The position numbers and the translations under genes were made by a program. Positions 7,228-14,983 of a DNA stretch of 64,000 bases are shown here, in pieces. Position 1 is the first letter of the stretch. Each line of letters starts with the position of its first letter. Origin of the DNA: Verrucomicrobiaceae bacterium (GTDB lineage: Bacteria; Verrucomicrobiota; Verrucomicrobiia; Verrucomicrobiales; Verrucomicrobiaceae); NCBI GenBank assembly GCA_947466075.1, contig CANIBP010000033.1, forward strand, positions 1-64,000, in the 5' to 3' direction. The notes under the pieces were generated by a model. It was not told the DNA's origin, ran no database searches, and saw nothing but the letters and a program-made list of their open reading frames with translations.

Positions 7228-9135
7228 TCAGTCGTTGAGGGCGGCCTCGAGCTCGGCGAGGCGCGCGGCGGAGTTTGAAGCGGGGCCTTGAGCGTGCCGA
7301 GTGGTCCCGTGTCCAGTGACACAAGCCGTTTGGCCGGCGGGGTGCCCCCGGTCGCCGGTGAGACGGTCCGCATTTTCTGTCTGCATGCTGCGAGAGTCGT
7401 CGGCACGCTCAAGGAAAGAGGTCTCGAGCACGCCGGCCGGCGGGGCGCCCGAGTCGAGATTGAGAAGCGGATCCGGCGCGCCCTGGCGCCGACTGCGGAG
7501 TTGACCGGCGGCGACGACGGTCGAGACGCGGATCCCCTTCGCGCTTGCTTTCGTTATTCGGGTCTCGCTCCGAATGGCGGCAAGCGTGCGTTTGCGGTCG
7601 GCAAAGTCACGCGGGGCGTCGGAGAACTGCGGGGCGCGCTCGGCGGCCGGGAGCACGCCGAGCGGCATCCCCAGCGGGAAGCGGGCCGGGTTGTCGGCAT
7701 GGTCGGGATGCAGGGCGTTAAAAATGAAACAACCCAGGTCCAGGCGGTGAGGGTGGAACACGGCGAACACACGCCAACCGTGCGGCAAGTAGCCGTGCCA
7801 GTCCCAGGCTGGCGCGAAACCCTCGGCCGTGAAAATAAAGGGGAGCTCGTGCTCCTTCACTTTGACTTGAATGTGATAGTTGCGGACCGTCGCGGCGACC
7901 TTGACGGGGAGAAAGCGCCAGCGGTCGGCCGCGGCGAGGGGACGCTTGACGGCGTCGGCGTATAGCTCGGCCGGGACGACTTTCTTCGACCCGAACAAAT
8001 GGCGGCGGCGTTTGGCCTCACCATTGAAGCGGTCCATAACGTCGGCGGAAATGTCGGCACGCGCGGCGGCCTCGGGGAAACGGGCGATCGCGTCGGCCTG
8101 ATTTGTGTACGCGCGGGTTAGGTGTTTGGCGGCGGCCTCGTGCTCGCCACGACTGCGACCAATGTCGAGCGTCTCATGAGCGGCGAGATCCTGGCGGTGA
8201 TTGAAAGAACCCTCGATCGTGCCCTTGTGGCGAGATTTGAAGCATTCAATGACGCCGATAGGACCGCCGGCGCTCGTGTCGATCCCGCCGAAACGGTACG
8301 CGTCGTCGGCGTCGGACATACGCCATTGCCGCGGCAAGGTGAGACCCCACCAAAAACGATTGTCCCAGGGGCCGCGCTCGATCCGGGCGCGGAGTGGCAG
8401 GCCGTGAGCGTCAACGAGCTCGAGGAGAAAGTCGGCTTGATCCTCGACCCGGTAGCCGTCGGAATTGCGCGAGACGGCTTTCATGCCGAGGTAAAAGGAG
8501 GCGTACACGTCGATCGCCTTGAGCGTTTGGCGATTCACACGGGCGCGGCCGTGGTCGTCGAGCTCGACCCAGGGCGTATTTTCGCTCTCGTCGTCGAATT
8601 CCCAGACAGCATTCGCAAACAGGGGGTGTTTGACGCCGTCGGCGGTCTCATAGAACAAACCGCGGGGCCGGGCGGGCTCGATCGCGGCTAGGTGTTTCGG
8701 GCCCAGGAACGAAAGGCGCTCCTCGTCGGTCAGGATGCAGGCGCGACGAAACCAGGCCGGCCAGGATTCATCGACGCGGGCCTCGGCGGCGCGGTCGAAG
8801 ATCTCGGCGAGGCGCTCAAACGTGGCTTGAGTACAGGCGGCATGACTAGCGAGGACCTCGGCCGCGAGCCGGCGAGAGCGCTTTTGCAGCATGGCGAGCT
8901 TGAGGGCCGCGACCTCGTCGGGCGTGAGCTCGTGCTCGTCACGCGGCCCGGTCGCGTATTGCTTCGCGACGGCCTGCTCGACGCTGCCGGTCTCCCGAAA
9001 CTTCGCGACCAAGCGGCAAAGCGTCGGGGCGCTCACTTGATAGCGAGACGCGACCTGGCTTTGCCGGGCGCCCTGGGCGAGGAGGGCGAGAGCTTCGTGA
9101 AGTTGGACGGGCGAGAGGGACATGAGCGGGGACAT
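7228..9135 (-). CDS. MuA-like DDE transposase
   Basis: 635 residues, close to MuA (663). The N-terminus has a helix-turn-helix (QSQVASRYQVSAPTLCRLVAKFRETG, about 25-50) for end or enhancer binding. The catalytic core follows: WEFDD (D181), ERGPWDN (D258) and KGTIEGSFNH (E308), matching the D, D, E order and the K..xE.aF signature of retroviral-integrase-type Mu/TniA transposases. A beta-barrel-like region follows (KVKEHELPFIF...), and the last ~120 residues are polar and probably the flexible part that contacts the AAA partner. The enzyme would cut the prophage ends and join them to target DNA during integration and replicative transposition. All three catalytic acids are present, so the element may be active. 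Confidence 0.93.
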   Translation of the reverse strand: MSPLMSLSPVQLHEALALLAQGARQSQVASRYQVSAPTLCRLVAKFRETGSVEQAVAKQYATGPRDEHELTPDEVAALKLAMLQKRSRRLAAEVLASHAACTQATFERLAEIFDRAAEARVDESWPAWFRRACILTDEERLSFLGPKHLAAIEPARPRGLFYETADGVKHPLFANAVWEFDDESENTPWVELDDHGRARVNRQTLKAIDVYASFYLGMKAVSRNSDGYRVEDQADFLLELVDAHGLPLRARIERGPWDNRFWWGLTLPRQWRMSDADDAYRFGGIDTSAGGPIGVIECFKSRHKGTIEGSFNHRQDLAAHETLDIGRSRGEHEAAAKHLTRAYTNQADAIARFPEAAARADISADVMDRFNGEAKRRRHLFGSKKVVPAELYADAVKRPLAAADRWRFLPVKVAATVRNYHIQVKVKEHELPFIFTAEGFAPAWDWHGYLPHGWRVFAVFHPHRLDLGCFIFNALHPDHADNPARFPLGMPLGVLPAAERAPQFSDAPRDFADRKRTLAAIRSETRITKASAKGIRVSTVVAAGQLRSRRQGAPDPLLNLDSGAPPAGVLETSFLERADDSRSMQTENADRLTGDRGHPAGQTACVTGHGTTRHAQGPASNSAARLAELEAALND

Positions 9136-9172
9136 TCAGCAAAAAGCGCGACGGGGGGCGAAACGGAAAGGG

Positions 9173-9373
9173 TCAGGCGGCAGTAGGCGCGGGCGACGCA
9201 ACGAAAGCGCGGCCATTGCGCGCGACGACAGCCTCAAGCCAGGTAACCGTTGCCGGCGTGGCACGTTCGGGATGCTTGAGCGCGTGGCGTAATAGGCGGG
9301 CGTCGCTATAAGATTCGACGAGAGCGCCGTTGATTAACGCGCGGACTTCGGCCTCGAGGGAGGGGGGGATCAT
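9173..9373 (-). CDS. Small hypothetical phage protein, 66 aa
   Basis: Sits between the ParB-like gene, whose stop it overlaps by four bases, and the transposase. The sequence is mainly helical (SLEAEVRALINGALVESYSDARLLRHALKHPE) with a short Ala/Pro tail. No motif is recognised. Start/stop coupling on its upstream side supports it as a real gene. Confidence 0.55.
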   Translation of the reverse strand: MIPPSLEAEVRALINGALVESYSDARLLRHALKHPERATPATVTWLEAVVARNGRAFVASPAPTAA

Positions 9374-10734
9374 AGGGCGACCTCCTGAGTAGTAGGCGCG
9401 GGATTCAATTCGGCGAGGAGCGCGCGGCCGGCGTCGGTCACGCGATAGACCGGCAAACCCGAGCGGCCGGGACGTGTGACGCTCAAAAAGCCGAGCTCGA
9501 CGAGGTTGTCGGTTGCCCCGTTGGTTGCCTCGACGGTCGCGTTGACGCGGCTCGAAAGGCCCAGGCCGTCGGCCGGCTCGTTAAAGGAGCGCTCGTACTG
9601 CTCGACCGCGGCGAGGACGGTCAGCATGACGGGCGTCATGAGCACGGCGCGCGGCTTGCTCGGGGTCTCTTTGGCGAGGGAGACGAGGAGACCGCGGCGC
9701 GCATCCTCGGGCCATGAGGTCACGCTTTCGGCGAGGGTCTTAATCACGCCGAGGCGGTCGGCCTGGGCAACGGTGTCCCATTGTGCAAACATCGTTTTCC
9801 CGAATGAGCGGACCTTGTTCGCGAGCGTCGTCGCGAGGTCGGGGTTTTTGGCGTCGAGGTCGGGACGGGGGGCGCCGGCGGTCGCGAAGATCGAGCCGAG
9901 GGCCTTGATCGACGAGCCGAGGGAGTAGCTTCGACGGTCGTCGGGCTCGCCGTCGGGGTCTTGAATGCCGTTGAATATCTTGTCCTCCTCGATCTCACGC
10001 CAGGCGCGCGGAATCACGTTGACGCTTTTCGCGTCGTCGGGCACGCCGAGCGCGGCGAGCCGGGTCGCGCGCCAGCATCCCCAGGGCATTTCGACGAGCG
10101 GGTTGCCATCTTGAAACACTTGCCAGGCGGCGGCCTCCTCGGGATTGATCGCGAGCCAGTCGATCAAGAGGGCGTCGGCGCGGGTCATGTAATCGCGCTC
10201 GAGCTTGACGGCCTGCTCGAGAATGTCGCGGGAAAGGCCCGATTTGAGCGCCAGACTCTCGAGGGTTTCCCGATTGCCGATTGCGTCGGCAATCGGGGAG
10301 CGGGCGCCGATTTTGAGGTTGCCGGCGCGGGCCTCGCGACCGACCGCGGCGGCCGCGGCGGCCAGGTGGCGGAGTGAATAAGCGCGGGCGCTTTTGCTGT
10401 AATGGCGACGCTGCAAGAGTTTCTCGCAAACCAGGGCGGCGGGGTCGGCGCCGTCGGTCACTTCACACGGGAGGGAATGAATGGCGTCGATCCGCAACGC
10501 GGCGAGCCAGCGGTGACGCCCGTCCTCGATCTCGTTCTCGGGGGAGACTTGCAAGGGGTCATGAATGAGGCGGGCGGGATCCGTGCCGCGGGCGAGCTTG
10601 CCTTGCCATTCCGAGACGAGGAGCTCGACGAGCGCGCGGTCCTCGGGCGTTTGGGTGACGGCCTCGTGAATCGAGAGCGCGAGCTTGGGTTTCCATTCAA
10701 TGTGACGGGTCAGGGTGGGAGCTTGTGGTTTCAT
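9370..10734 (-). CDS. ParB/Srx-like domain protein with winged-helix C-terminus
   Basis: 454 residues. Residues about 60-95 read LQVSPENEIEDGRHRWLAALR and then a short strand, resembling the ParB N-terminal nuclease-like/CTPase box (xxDGxhRxxAa). A helical region follows (RRHYSKSARAYSLRHLAAA, then SLALKSGLSRDILEQAVKLERDY) that resembles the ParB helix-turn-helix linker. The C-terminus (YRVTDAGRALLAEL) looks like a winged helix. Such ParB-like proteins occur in early regions of several Mu-like phages, where their role is not established; DNA binding near the transposase gene is the reasonable inference. The start is preceded by C-rich sequence (ccgctccccccATG). Confidence 0.75.
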   Translation of the reverse strand: MKPQAPTLTRHIEWKPKLALSIHEAVTQTPEDRALVELLVSEWQGKLARGTDPARLIHDPLQVSPENEIEDGRHRWLAALRIDAIHSLPCEVTDGADPAALVCEKLLQRRHYSKSARAYSLRHLAAAAAAVGREARAGNLKIGARSPIADAIGNRETLESLALKSGLSRDILEQAVKLERDYMTRADALLIDWLAINPEEAAAWQVFQDGNPLVEMPWGCWRATRLAALGVPDDAKSVNVIPRAWREIEEDKIFNGIQDPDGEPDDRRSYSLGSSIKALGSIFATAGAPRPDLDAKNPDLATTLANKVRSFGKTMFAQWDTVAQADRLGVIKTLAESVTSWPEDARRGLLVSLAKETPSKPRAVLMTPVMLTVLAAVEQYERSFNEPADGLGLSSRVNATVEATNGATDNLVELGFLSVTRPGRSGLPVYRVTDAGRALLAELNPAPTTQEVAL

Positions 10735-10761
10735 GGGGGGAGCGGGTGAAAAGGTGAGGGA

Positions 10762-11283
10762 TTAGGCGACGACGCGGCCGAGGGGCGAGCCGTGCGGAAC
10801 GTGGCGACCGAGTGGGGCGGCGGGCATGGCGTCGAGCATGCCGGCGCGGATCTCGGCGGCGCTTGCCTGGGGCGCTGGGGCGACAAAGTCGAGCTCGTGC
10901 AAGGGGACCGTTTTCACGAATTCGATCCGCGCGCCGGTCCAGCGGTAAACGTGAACGAGGAGACGGTCGGGCGGCGTGAGTATGCCGGCCGTGTCGCACT
11001 CGACGAGCATCGACCCAGGGGCGAGGCCGGCGATCTCGGCCGCGATCCCGGTCTCGGTGAGGTCGGGGAGCTCGAAGCGGGCCTCGTCGGCCGGCTCGTT
11101 GAAATGGCGGGCGGAATCAAAGGCGGCGTTGCCGCGGCGAAGGCTTGCGGCGTCCTCGTCGGTCAGCGGGTCGAAGTAGGCGGCGACGCGATTCCCAAAG
11201 AGAACGAGACCGATAATGACGAGCGACAAGACGAGGCCGCCGAGGGCAAAATCCGAAAGGGCGAGGGTGTAGGGCGTGAACAT
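10762..11283 (-). CDS. Single-pass membrane protein, 173 aa
   Basis: Start taken at ATG 11283, immediately before a hydrophobic segment (FALGGLVLSLVIIGLVLFG, about residues 11-29); the upstream in-frame extension is a proline-rich shadow overlapping another gene. The soluble part carries ARFELPDLTETGIAAEIAGL, then PGSMLVECDTAGILTPPDRLLVHVYRW, suggesting a beta-containing domain outside or inside the membrane. Function unknown. Its position upstream of the ParB-like gene, in the early operon, makes a host-takeover or exclusion role possible but unproven. Confidence 0.6.
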   Translation of the reverse strand: MFTPYTLALSDFALGGLVLSLVIIGLVLFGNRVAAYFDPLTDEDAASLRRGNAAFDSARHFNEPADEARFELPDLTETGIAAEIAGLAPGSMLVECDTAGILTPPDRLLVHVYRWTGARIEFVKTVPLHELDFVAPAPQASAAEIRAGMLDAMPAAPLGRHVPHGSPLGRVVA

Positions 11284-11320
11284 AGGCGCGAGGCGGTGCG
11301 AGGGGTGAAACGGGGCGGAA

Positions 11321-11536
11321 TTAGCCGGCGCAAGCCGTGCGATGCAGGGCGGCGGTGAGCGTGGCATTGCGACGCAAAAGGTCGGCAATCTTGGCGGCGT
11401 CATGGCGGCCGCGCTCCTCGTGGGCGTCGACGGTGTTTTTAAGCTCGAGGCATTGAGCGGCGAGGAGGAGCTCGCGAGCGGCCGAGGCGGCAAGCTGGGA
11501 GCGTAGGCGGAGTGTGTAGTTTCGAGGCGTTTTCAT
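11321..11536 (-). CDS. Small helical phage protein, 71 aa
   Basis: Starts at ATG 11536 (MKTPRNYTLRLRS), preceded by the recurring ccccactcc leader. It is a charged helix-forming protein (QLAASAARELLLAAQCLELKNTVDAHEERGRHDAAKIADLL) with probable coiled coil. No family recognised. It is one of five short early genes between the control region and the ParB-like gene. Confidence 0.5.
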   Translation of the reverse strand: MKTPRNYTLRLRSQLAASAARELLLAAQCLELKNTVDAHEERGRHDAAKIADLLRRNATLTAALHRTACAG

Positions 11537-11555
11537 GGAGTGGGGCGGGCTCGGG

Positions 11556-11765
11556 TTAGGCGGGAATCGGGTCGCGGAGCTCGAGCTCCCATTTGTCGAG
11601 CCAGGATTGCGCGCGGACGAGACAACGAGCGGACTCGGCACGCCAGGCGGGGGCGGTTTTGGCATGCCGGGCGGTCTCGGAAAGCACGAGCGCCGAGGCG
11701 GCGAGCGCGAAGTTTTCGACGGCGCGCAAGAGGCACCACAGGGCGGAAAAAAGCGGGATCTTCAT
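11556..11765 (-). CDS. Small phage protein with hydrophobic N-terminus, 69 aa
   Basis: Begins MKIPLFSALWCLLRAVENFALAASALVLSE, an amphipathic to hydrophobic N-terminal stretch that could be a membrane-associated helix, followed by a Trp- and Arg-containing tail. The start at 11765 overlaps the stop of the next upstream gene (11762) by four bases, which supports it. Function unknown. Confidence 0.5.
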   Translation of the reverse strand: MKIPLFSALWCLLRAVENFALAASALVLSETARHAKTAPAWRAESARCLVRAQSWLDKWELELRDPIPA

Positions 11766-12001
11766 GGGGTCTTGATCTGGTTGAGGAGAGCGGAAAAGGT
11801 GAGTTGATGACCCTCGGCCTCGCGCAAGGCCTGGGCGGCGGCGGCGGCATGACCTTGCAAGCGCGCGTCGAGGCCGGCGGTGATGAGAGCGATCCCGTCG
11901 AAGATGGCGGCGCGTTGATGCGGCGGCAGACAAGGGGCGGCCTCGTGAGCGAGGCGCACGAGCGGGAGAAGTTTGGCGAGCTTGGCGGCGCGGCTCATCA
12001 C
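11762..12001 (-). CDS. Small helical phage protein, 79 aa
   Basis: An all-helical protein (MMSRAAKLAKLLPLVRLAHEAAPCL... IALITAGLDARLQGHAAAAAQALREAEG). It overlaps the helix-turn-helix gene upstream (11998-12001) and the 11556 gene downstream by four bases each, so the three are a coupled set. No motif beyond helix propensity. Confidence 0.5.
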   Translation of the reverse strand: MMSRAAKLAKLLPLVRLAHEAAPCLPPHQRAAIFDGIALITAGLDARLQGHAAAAAQALREAEGHQLTFSALLNQIKTP

Positions 12002-12192
12002 TTGGCGCCTCCGACAAGTTCAGCTTTCAAGCGCTCGTAACCGGCGACGAGGTCGGGGCTTTGCCGTTTGCCGGTCAAGACATGATGCAGGTGCCCGACG
12101 GACACGTTGAGGCGCTTGCTCGCGTTGCTAAGACCGACCGGCCATTTCCGCCCGTGGTAAATAGGGGTTGTGCTTTGCTTTTTTGGTGGCAT
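11998..12192 (-). CDS. Small helix-turn-helix protein, first gene of the early arm (Ner-like position)
   Basis: 64 residues with a basic N-terminus (MPPKKQSTTPIYHGRKWP) and an HTH-like segment LSNASKRLNVSVGHLHHVLTGKRQSPDLVAGYERL. It diverges from the repressor gene across only 52 bases. In Mu the first early gene, ner, is also a small HTH protein that turns down repressor and early transcription; I infer an analogous role from position and fold only. Confidence 0.6.
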   Translation of the reverse strand: MPPKKQSTTPIYHGRKWPVGLSNASKRLNVSVGHLHHVLTGKRQSPDLVAGYERLKAELVGGAK

Positions 12193-12244
12193 GACTTTTC
12201 GCGAAAGGTTTATTTCCTCGTTTTTTTAACACAAGCGTTAAGTC
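12193..12244. promoter_or_regulatory. Divergent early/repressor control region with palindromes
   Basis: The 52 bases between the divergent HTH genes hold a perfect 10-bp palindrome TTTCGCGAAA (12,197-12,206) and an interrupted inverted repeat TTAAC-6-GTTAA (12,226-12,241). The right half AAGCGTTAA recurs inside the repressor gene near 12,431-12,440 (GTAAGCGTTAA). These are candidate operators. The A/T-rich stretch between them is the only low-GC sequence nearby and suits divergent promoters; I could not fix -35/-10 boxes. Confidence 0.55.
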
Positions 12245-12688
12245 GTGCAATCAAAATTTAACATACCAGCCAATTTTTCCGAGCGCCTTAGTCTGGCGAT
12301 CTCGCGGGACGGGCGCACGAAATCACAGATTGCCGAGGCGGCGGGCGTCAAACCGCCGGCGTTGAGTCGATGGCTCGCGGGATCCTTGCCGGACCATGAA
12401 AACGCTCGGGACCTTGCCGCGACGCTAAACGTAAGCGTTAATTGGTTACTGAACGGCGAGGACAATCGCAACGGGAGCGCGTCGGCGGCCTGGGGGCGGG
12501 AAGAACCGCCGAATTACCGCGGACGAAATGCAACGCAGGGAAGCGCGCCCGATTTACTTCACGCATGTACCGTCATGCTGGGCAGCTTGGCGCACGCGAG
12601 CACGGTCGAGGCTTTTGGCTATGGCGTGCAGGGTTTCGAGGAGATCTGGGAGCGGTTCAAGACGGCGAAACAACAAGAGCTCGAATGA
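12245..12688 (+). CDS. XRE-family prophage repressor
   Basis: 147 residues, read from a GTG start. The N-terminal half is a classic HTH_XRE: FSERLSLAISRDGRTKSQIAEAAGVKPPALSRWLAGSLPDHENARDLAATLNVSVNWLLNG (about 11-72). The C-terminal part (residues 95-147) is helical and could mediate oligomerisation. No Ser/Lys autoprotease motif is seen, so it is a short CI/Cro-like regulator and not a LexA-type cleavable one. It faces the early arm across a 52-bp control region and most likely maintains lysogeny. The next gene overlaps its stop. Confidence 0.8.
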   Translation: MQSKFNIPANFSERLSLAISRDGRTKSQIAEAAGVKPPALSRWLAGSLPDHENARDLAATLNVSVNWLLNGEDNRNGSASAAWGREEPPNYRGRNATQGSAPDLLHACTVMLGSLAHASTVEAFGYGVQGFEEIWERFKTAKQQELE

Positions 12689-13149
12689 CCATGAAGGGAT
12701 GTCTCAAATTTTTAATCTTTGGGGCCGTGGCCATCGTCGCGGTGAGCTTTGGGCGTTTTTACCTGCTTACTCCCGAGGAGCGGGCGGCTGAAACGCGAGC
12801 GTTCAAAGCGCGGATGGCCACAGACGAAAAACAGGGCGCCATTGATGAGGAGCGGGCGACAAAGGAACATGCGGCGAGCCGTGCGGACCGTGAACGAATC
12901 GACACGCTCAAGCCCGAGTTTATTGTTTGGCTGCAAAAAAACGCGGGTGTTGAGACGGCACGTTTCAAGCCTGGAATCACTCACGACGTCCTTGAGGTCA
13001 AGATGGCGCGAGAGTGGACTTCCAAAGATGCGGCACGCGTCAAAGCCGAGGCGCTGGCGCATGCGTGGCGTTTACGTAGCGGGCTCGATTATGCCGAATG
13101 CGCGATTTACTGGGGCAACGAGATTTACGCGACGGGCAGTGACCGCTAA
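12685..13149 (+). CDS. Membrane-anchored protein co-transcribed with the repressor
   Basis: 154 residues starting at ATG 12,685, which overlaps the repressor stop (ATGA). One N-terminal membrane segment (CLKFLIFGAVAIVAVSFGRFYLL) is followed by a highly charged helical stretch (ERAAETRAFKARMATDEKQGAIDEERATKEHAASRADRERID) and a compact C-terminal domain (VWLQKNAGVETARFKPGITHDVLEVKM... AHAWRLRSGLDYAECAIYWGNEIYAT). Coupling to the repressor implies expression in the lysogen, so superinfection exclusion or another lysogenic-conversion role is a reasonable hypothesis. No family recognised. GC content is a little lower than in the neighbouring phage genes. Confidence 0.65.
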   Translation: MTMKGCLKFLIFGAVAIVAVSFGRFYLLTPEERAAETRAFKARMATDEKQGAIDEERATKEHAASRADRERIDTLKPEFIVWLQKNAGVETARFKPGITHDVLEVKMAREWTSKDAARVKAEALAHAWRLRSGLDYAECAIYWGNEIYATGSDR

Positions 13150-13231
13150 GCAAGGTCGATTGCGCGGGTTTTGACCTAACTCACGCGCGGGAGATTCAGC
13201 ACAAGCGCGCGCGGGGCGTAGAGTGGCGGCC

Positions 13232-13681
13232 ATGCTTTCCAAATTTTCTCTCGTCGCGCTCGCGTTTTTGCTGCTTTGCCCGCTCTCGTTATGTGCTGCC
13301 GAGTCAGACTTGCCCGACCCAAAATCGTACGAGTCGATGGGGTGGATAGTCGCCGCGATCTTTGGAATTGTCGGTTTGGCGAATCAAGGCATTGCCTTAT
13401 GGGACCGACTTTTTCCCAGGGCGTCGCCGCCGGCGAATGAAGTGTACGCGACCAAGCTCGAGATCAAGGAGCTCGAGCGCGAGCACAGCGAGGAGCTCGA
13501 GCGGATCGAGACAAGATTTAGTGAATGGATGGAGCAAAACCAAAAACAGCACACAGACTCCGTACGCGAACTGCGGCGGGCCCTCGAGGCCTTTAGCGAG
13601 TGGCAACGCGCGATCGAGCGAGCGCTCGGCCATGTCGAAAGCAAGGCGGACCTGGGGATTAAGCAACGGCCGCGCGGATAA
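13232..13681 (+). CDS. Membrane protein with coiled-coil tail, 149 aa
   Basis: Start set at ATG 13,232; a GTG three codons upstream is possible. An N-terminal signal-like segment (LVALAFLLLCPLSLCAAES) is followed by a second hydrophobic helix (MGWIVAAIFGIVGLANQGIALWDRLF) and then about 80 residues of heptad-rich helix (EIKELEREHSEELERIETRFSEWMEQNQKQHTDSVRELRRALEAF). Two membrane segments plus a coiled coil resembles holin/spanin-type accessory lysis proteins, but the assignment is weak. Alternatively it is part of the lysogeny module next to the repressor. Confidence 0.6.
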   Translation: MLSKFSLVALAFLLLCPLSLCAAESDLPDPKSYESMGWIVAAIFGIVGLANQGIALWDRLFPRASPPANEVYATKLEIKELEREHSEELERIETRFSEWMEQNQKQHTDSVRELRRALEAFSEWQRAIERALGHVESKADLGIKQRPRG

Positions 13682-13739
13682 CCAGCAACGCACGGGGGGC
13701 ACGCGACAAACCGAGCCGGGCCGAGGATGATCCCAGCTT

Positions 13740-13946
13740 ATGAGCAAGCCCAAAAAGACCCTCGACCATAGCCCCGAACCTTTCGACGAGGACGCGTTGC
13801 CCGAAAAAAAGCGCCTCGAGATCCCAGCGACCGAGATCCCAGCGCCGGCCGAATTTCCGCCCGTCGAGATCCTGGCGCCGGTCAAGATCCCGAACGGCAA
13901 ACTTCAACGCGTGACCTTAACCGAGGCGCGCGCTTTGCGCTCTTAA
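13740..13946 (+). CDS. Small proline-rich phage protein, 68 aa
   Basis: Sequence is low complexity: acidic start (SPEPFDEDALPEKKRLE) then repeated ELxAP/PxEIPAP units (EIPATEIPAPAEFPPVEILAPVKIP). The stop is three bases before the next ATG. It may be a flexible linker-like or scaffold peptide. It is short and lacks a recognisable domain, so a coding role rests on frame, spacing and base composition only. Confidence 0.5.
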   Translation: MSKPKKTLDHSPEPFDEDALPEKKRLEIPATEIPAPAEFPPVEILAPVKIPNGKLQRVTLTEARALRS

Positions 13947-13949
13947 CGC

Positions 13950-14501
13950 ATGACCTCCGCGCGCCTGCTCAACGCCATTGCCGATTACCTCACGCCGCAA
14001 GTCGTCGAGGCCGGCGGCGTGTTTGCCTTGAGCGAGACCGTCGCGCAAACGCTCGCCCTACTCCAAACCGGGCCCGGCAAGTTTCGCGTGGTCTTGCAAT
14101 GGCAGCGGGAACGCAAGACCGAGAACCGCGGCGAGCGTGAAATGACTTTCCTCGTTATCATTCAGCAAGGCGTGACTTTGGGCATTAAACCCGGCGACAC
14201 GGTGAGCGTGCAGCGCCCTGGGCCCTTGAGCGGCGTCACGGCCGACCGCGACACGCCGACGGCCGACAACGTGCGGACGACGCTCAACTCGGACCCGCTT
14301 TTGCAAGTCTGTACCACAGTCGCGGCGTGGTTGCGCGCGTTGCGATTCACGAATGCGGACATTATTCAACGCATGCCGACGTGTGAGGCCGGCGACGCGT
14401 ACTGGCTCAACGATGCCAGTTTTCCGACGAAACAAGTCGCGCACGAGTACAGCGTACGCTTTGCGCTTGAATCCACAACGGCCGAGGAGGTCGAGGCGTG
14501 A
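13950..14501 (+). CDS. Possible tail terminator/completion protein
   Basis: 183 residues. The order of a short N-terminal helix (ARLLNAIADYLTPQVV), a strand-rich middle (KFRVVLQWQRERKTENRGEREMTFLVIIQQGVTL) and a closing strand (VAHEYSVRFALES) is like gpU-type tail terminator proteins, which cap the tail tube. It directly precedes, with stop/start overlap (GTGA), a tail-tube-like gene, as in siphophage tail modules. The family call is by layout and pattern, not a clear motif. Confidence 0.45.
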   Translation: MTSARLLNAIADYLTPQVVEAGGVFALSETVAQTLALLQTGPGKFRVVLQWQRERKTENRGEREMTFLVIIQQGVTLGIKPGDTVSVQRPGPLSGVTADRDTPTADNVRTTLNSDPLLQVCTTVAAWLRALRFTNADIIQRMPTCEAGDAYWLNDASFPTKQVAHEYSVRFALESTTAEEVEA

Positions 14502-14929
14502 CCTTTGCGACACAACTCAACCCGGCCGACGTGCTCGTACTGGGAAGCGCGCGCCCCGTGCTCGGGACCGCCATGCTCGGCGACGCTTTCGGCACGATCA
14601 AACGCGCGACCGTGACACGCACGGGCGAGCGTGAGGAGATCAAAGACGACGCGCAAAATTTGCGCTTGCTCCTTATCAACAACCCCGGCTTTCAACTCGC
14701 GCTCGAGGTTTGCTTCGACGCCGACGTGACGCCCCCGGGCCTGCTCGACGAGATCGAACTCCCGTACGTCGGCGTGACGGGTCGCGTCATGGAAGGCGTA
14801 ACCCTGCTATGGGAGGAAGGCGGCGAGCGCGGTATGTCGATCCCGGTCTCGCAATGGGACAGCATGGAGGATGCCGAGGCCTACCGGCTCAAGCTCGACG
14901 GCACGGTCGAGCTTATTCCGGCCCCCTAG
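14498..14929 (+). CDS. Tail-tube-like protein, short paralogue
   Basis: 143 residues from a GTG overlapping the previous stop. It is clearly related to the first ~145 residues of the protein at 17,578: shared GTA(M/L)LGDA(F/Y)G, RTG..EE, LEVCFDA.VTPP and MSIPV..WDS. The pattern of strands with EE/D turns resembles small phage tail-tube or baseplate-hub beta proteins. This copy lacks the FN3-like tail of its paralogue. Function as a major tail tube or tail-tip protein is inferred from context (terminator before, fibres after). Confidence 0.6.
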   Translation: MTFATQLNPADVLVLGSARPVLGTAMLGDAFGTIKRATVTRTGEREEIKDDAQNLRLLLINNPGFQLALEVCFDADVTPPGLLDEIELPYVGVTGRVMEGVTLLWEEGGERGMSIPVSQWDSMEDAEAYRLKLDGTVELIPAP

Positions 14930-14983
14930 AGCAACGCACGGCCGGCGGAGTGAGACGAGGCGCCCGACGGGCGACGCTCGAGC

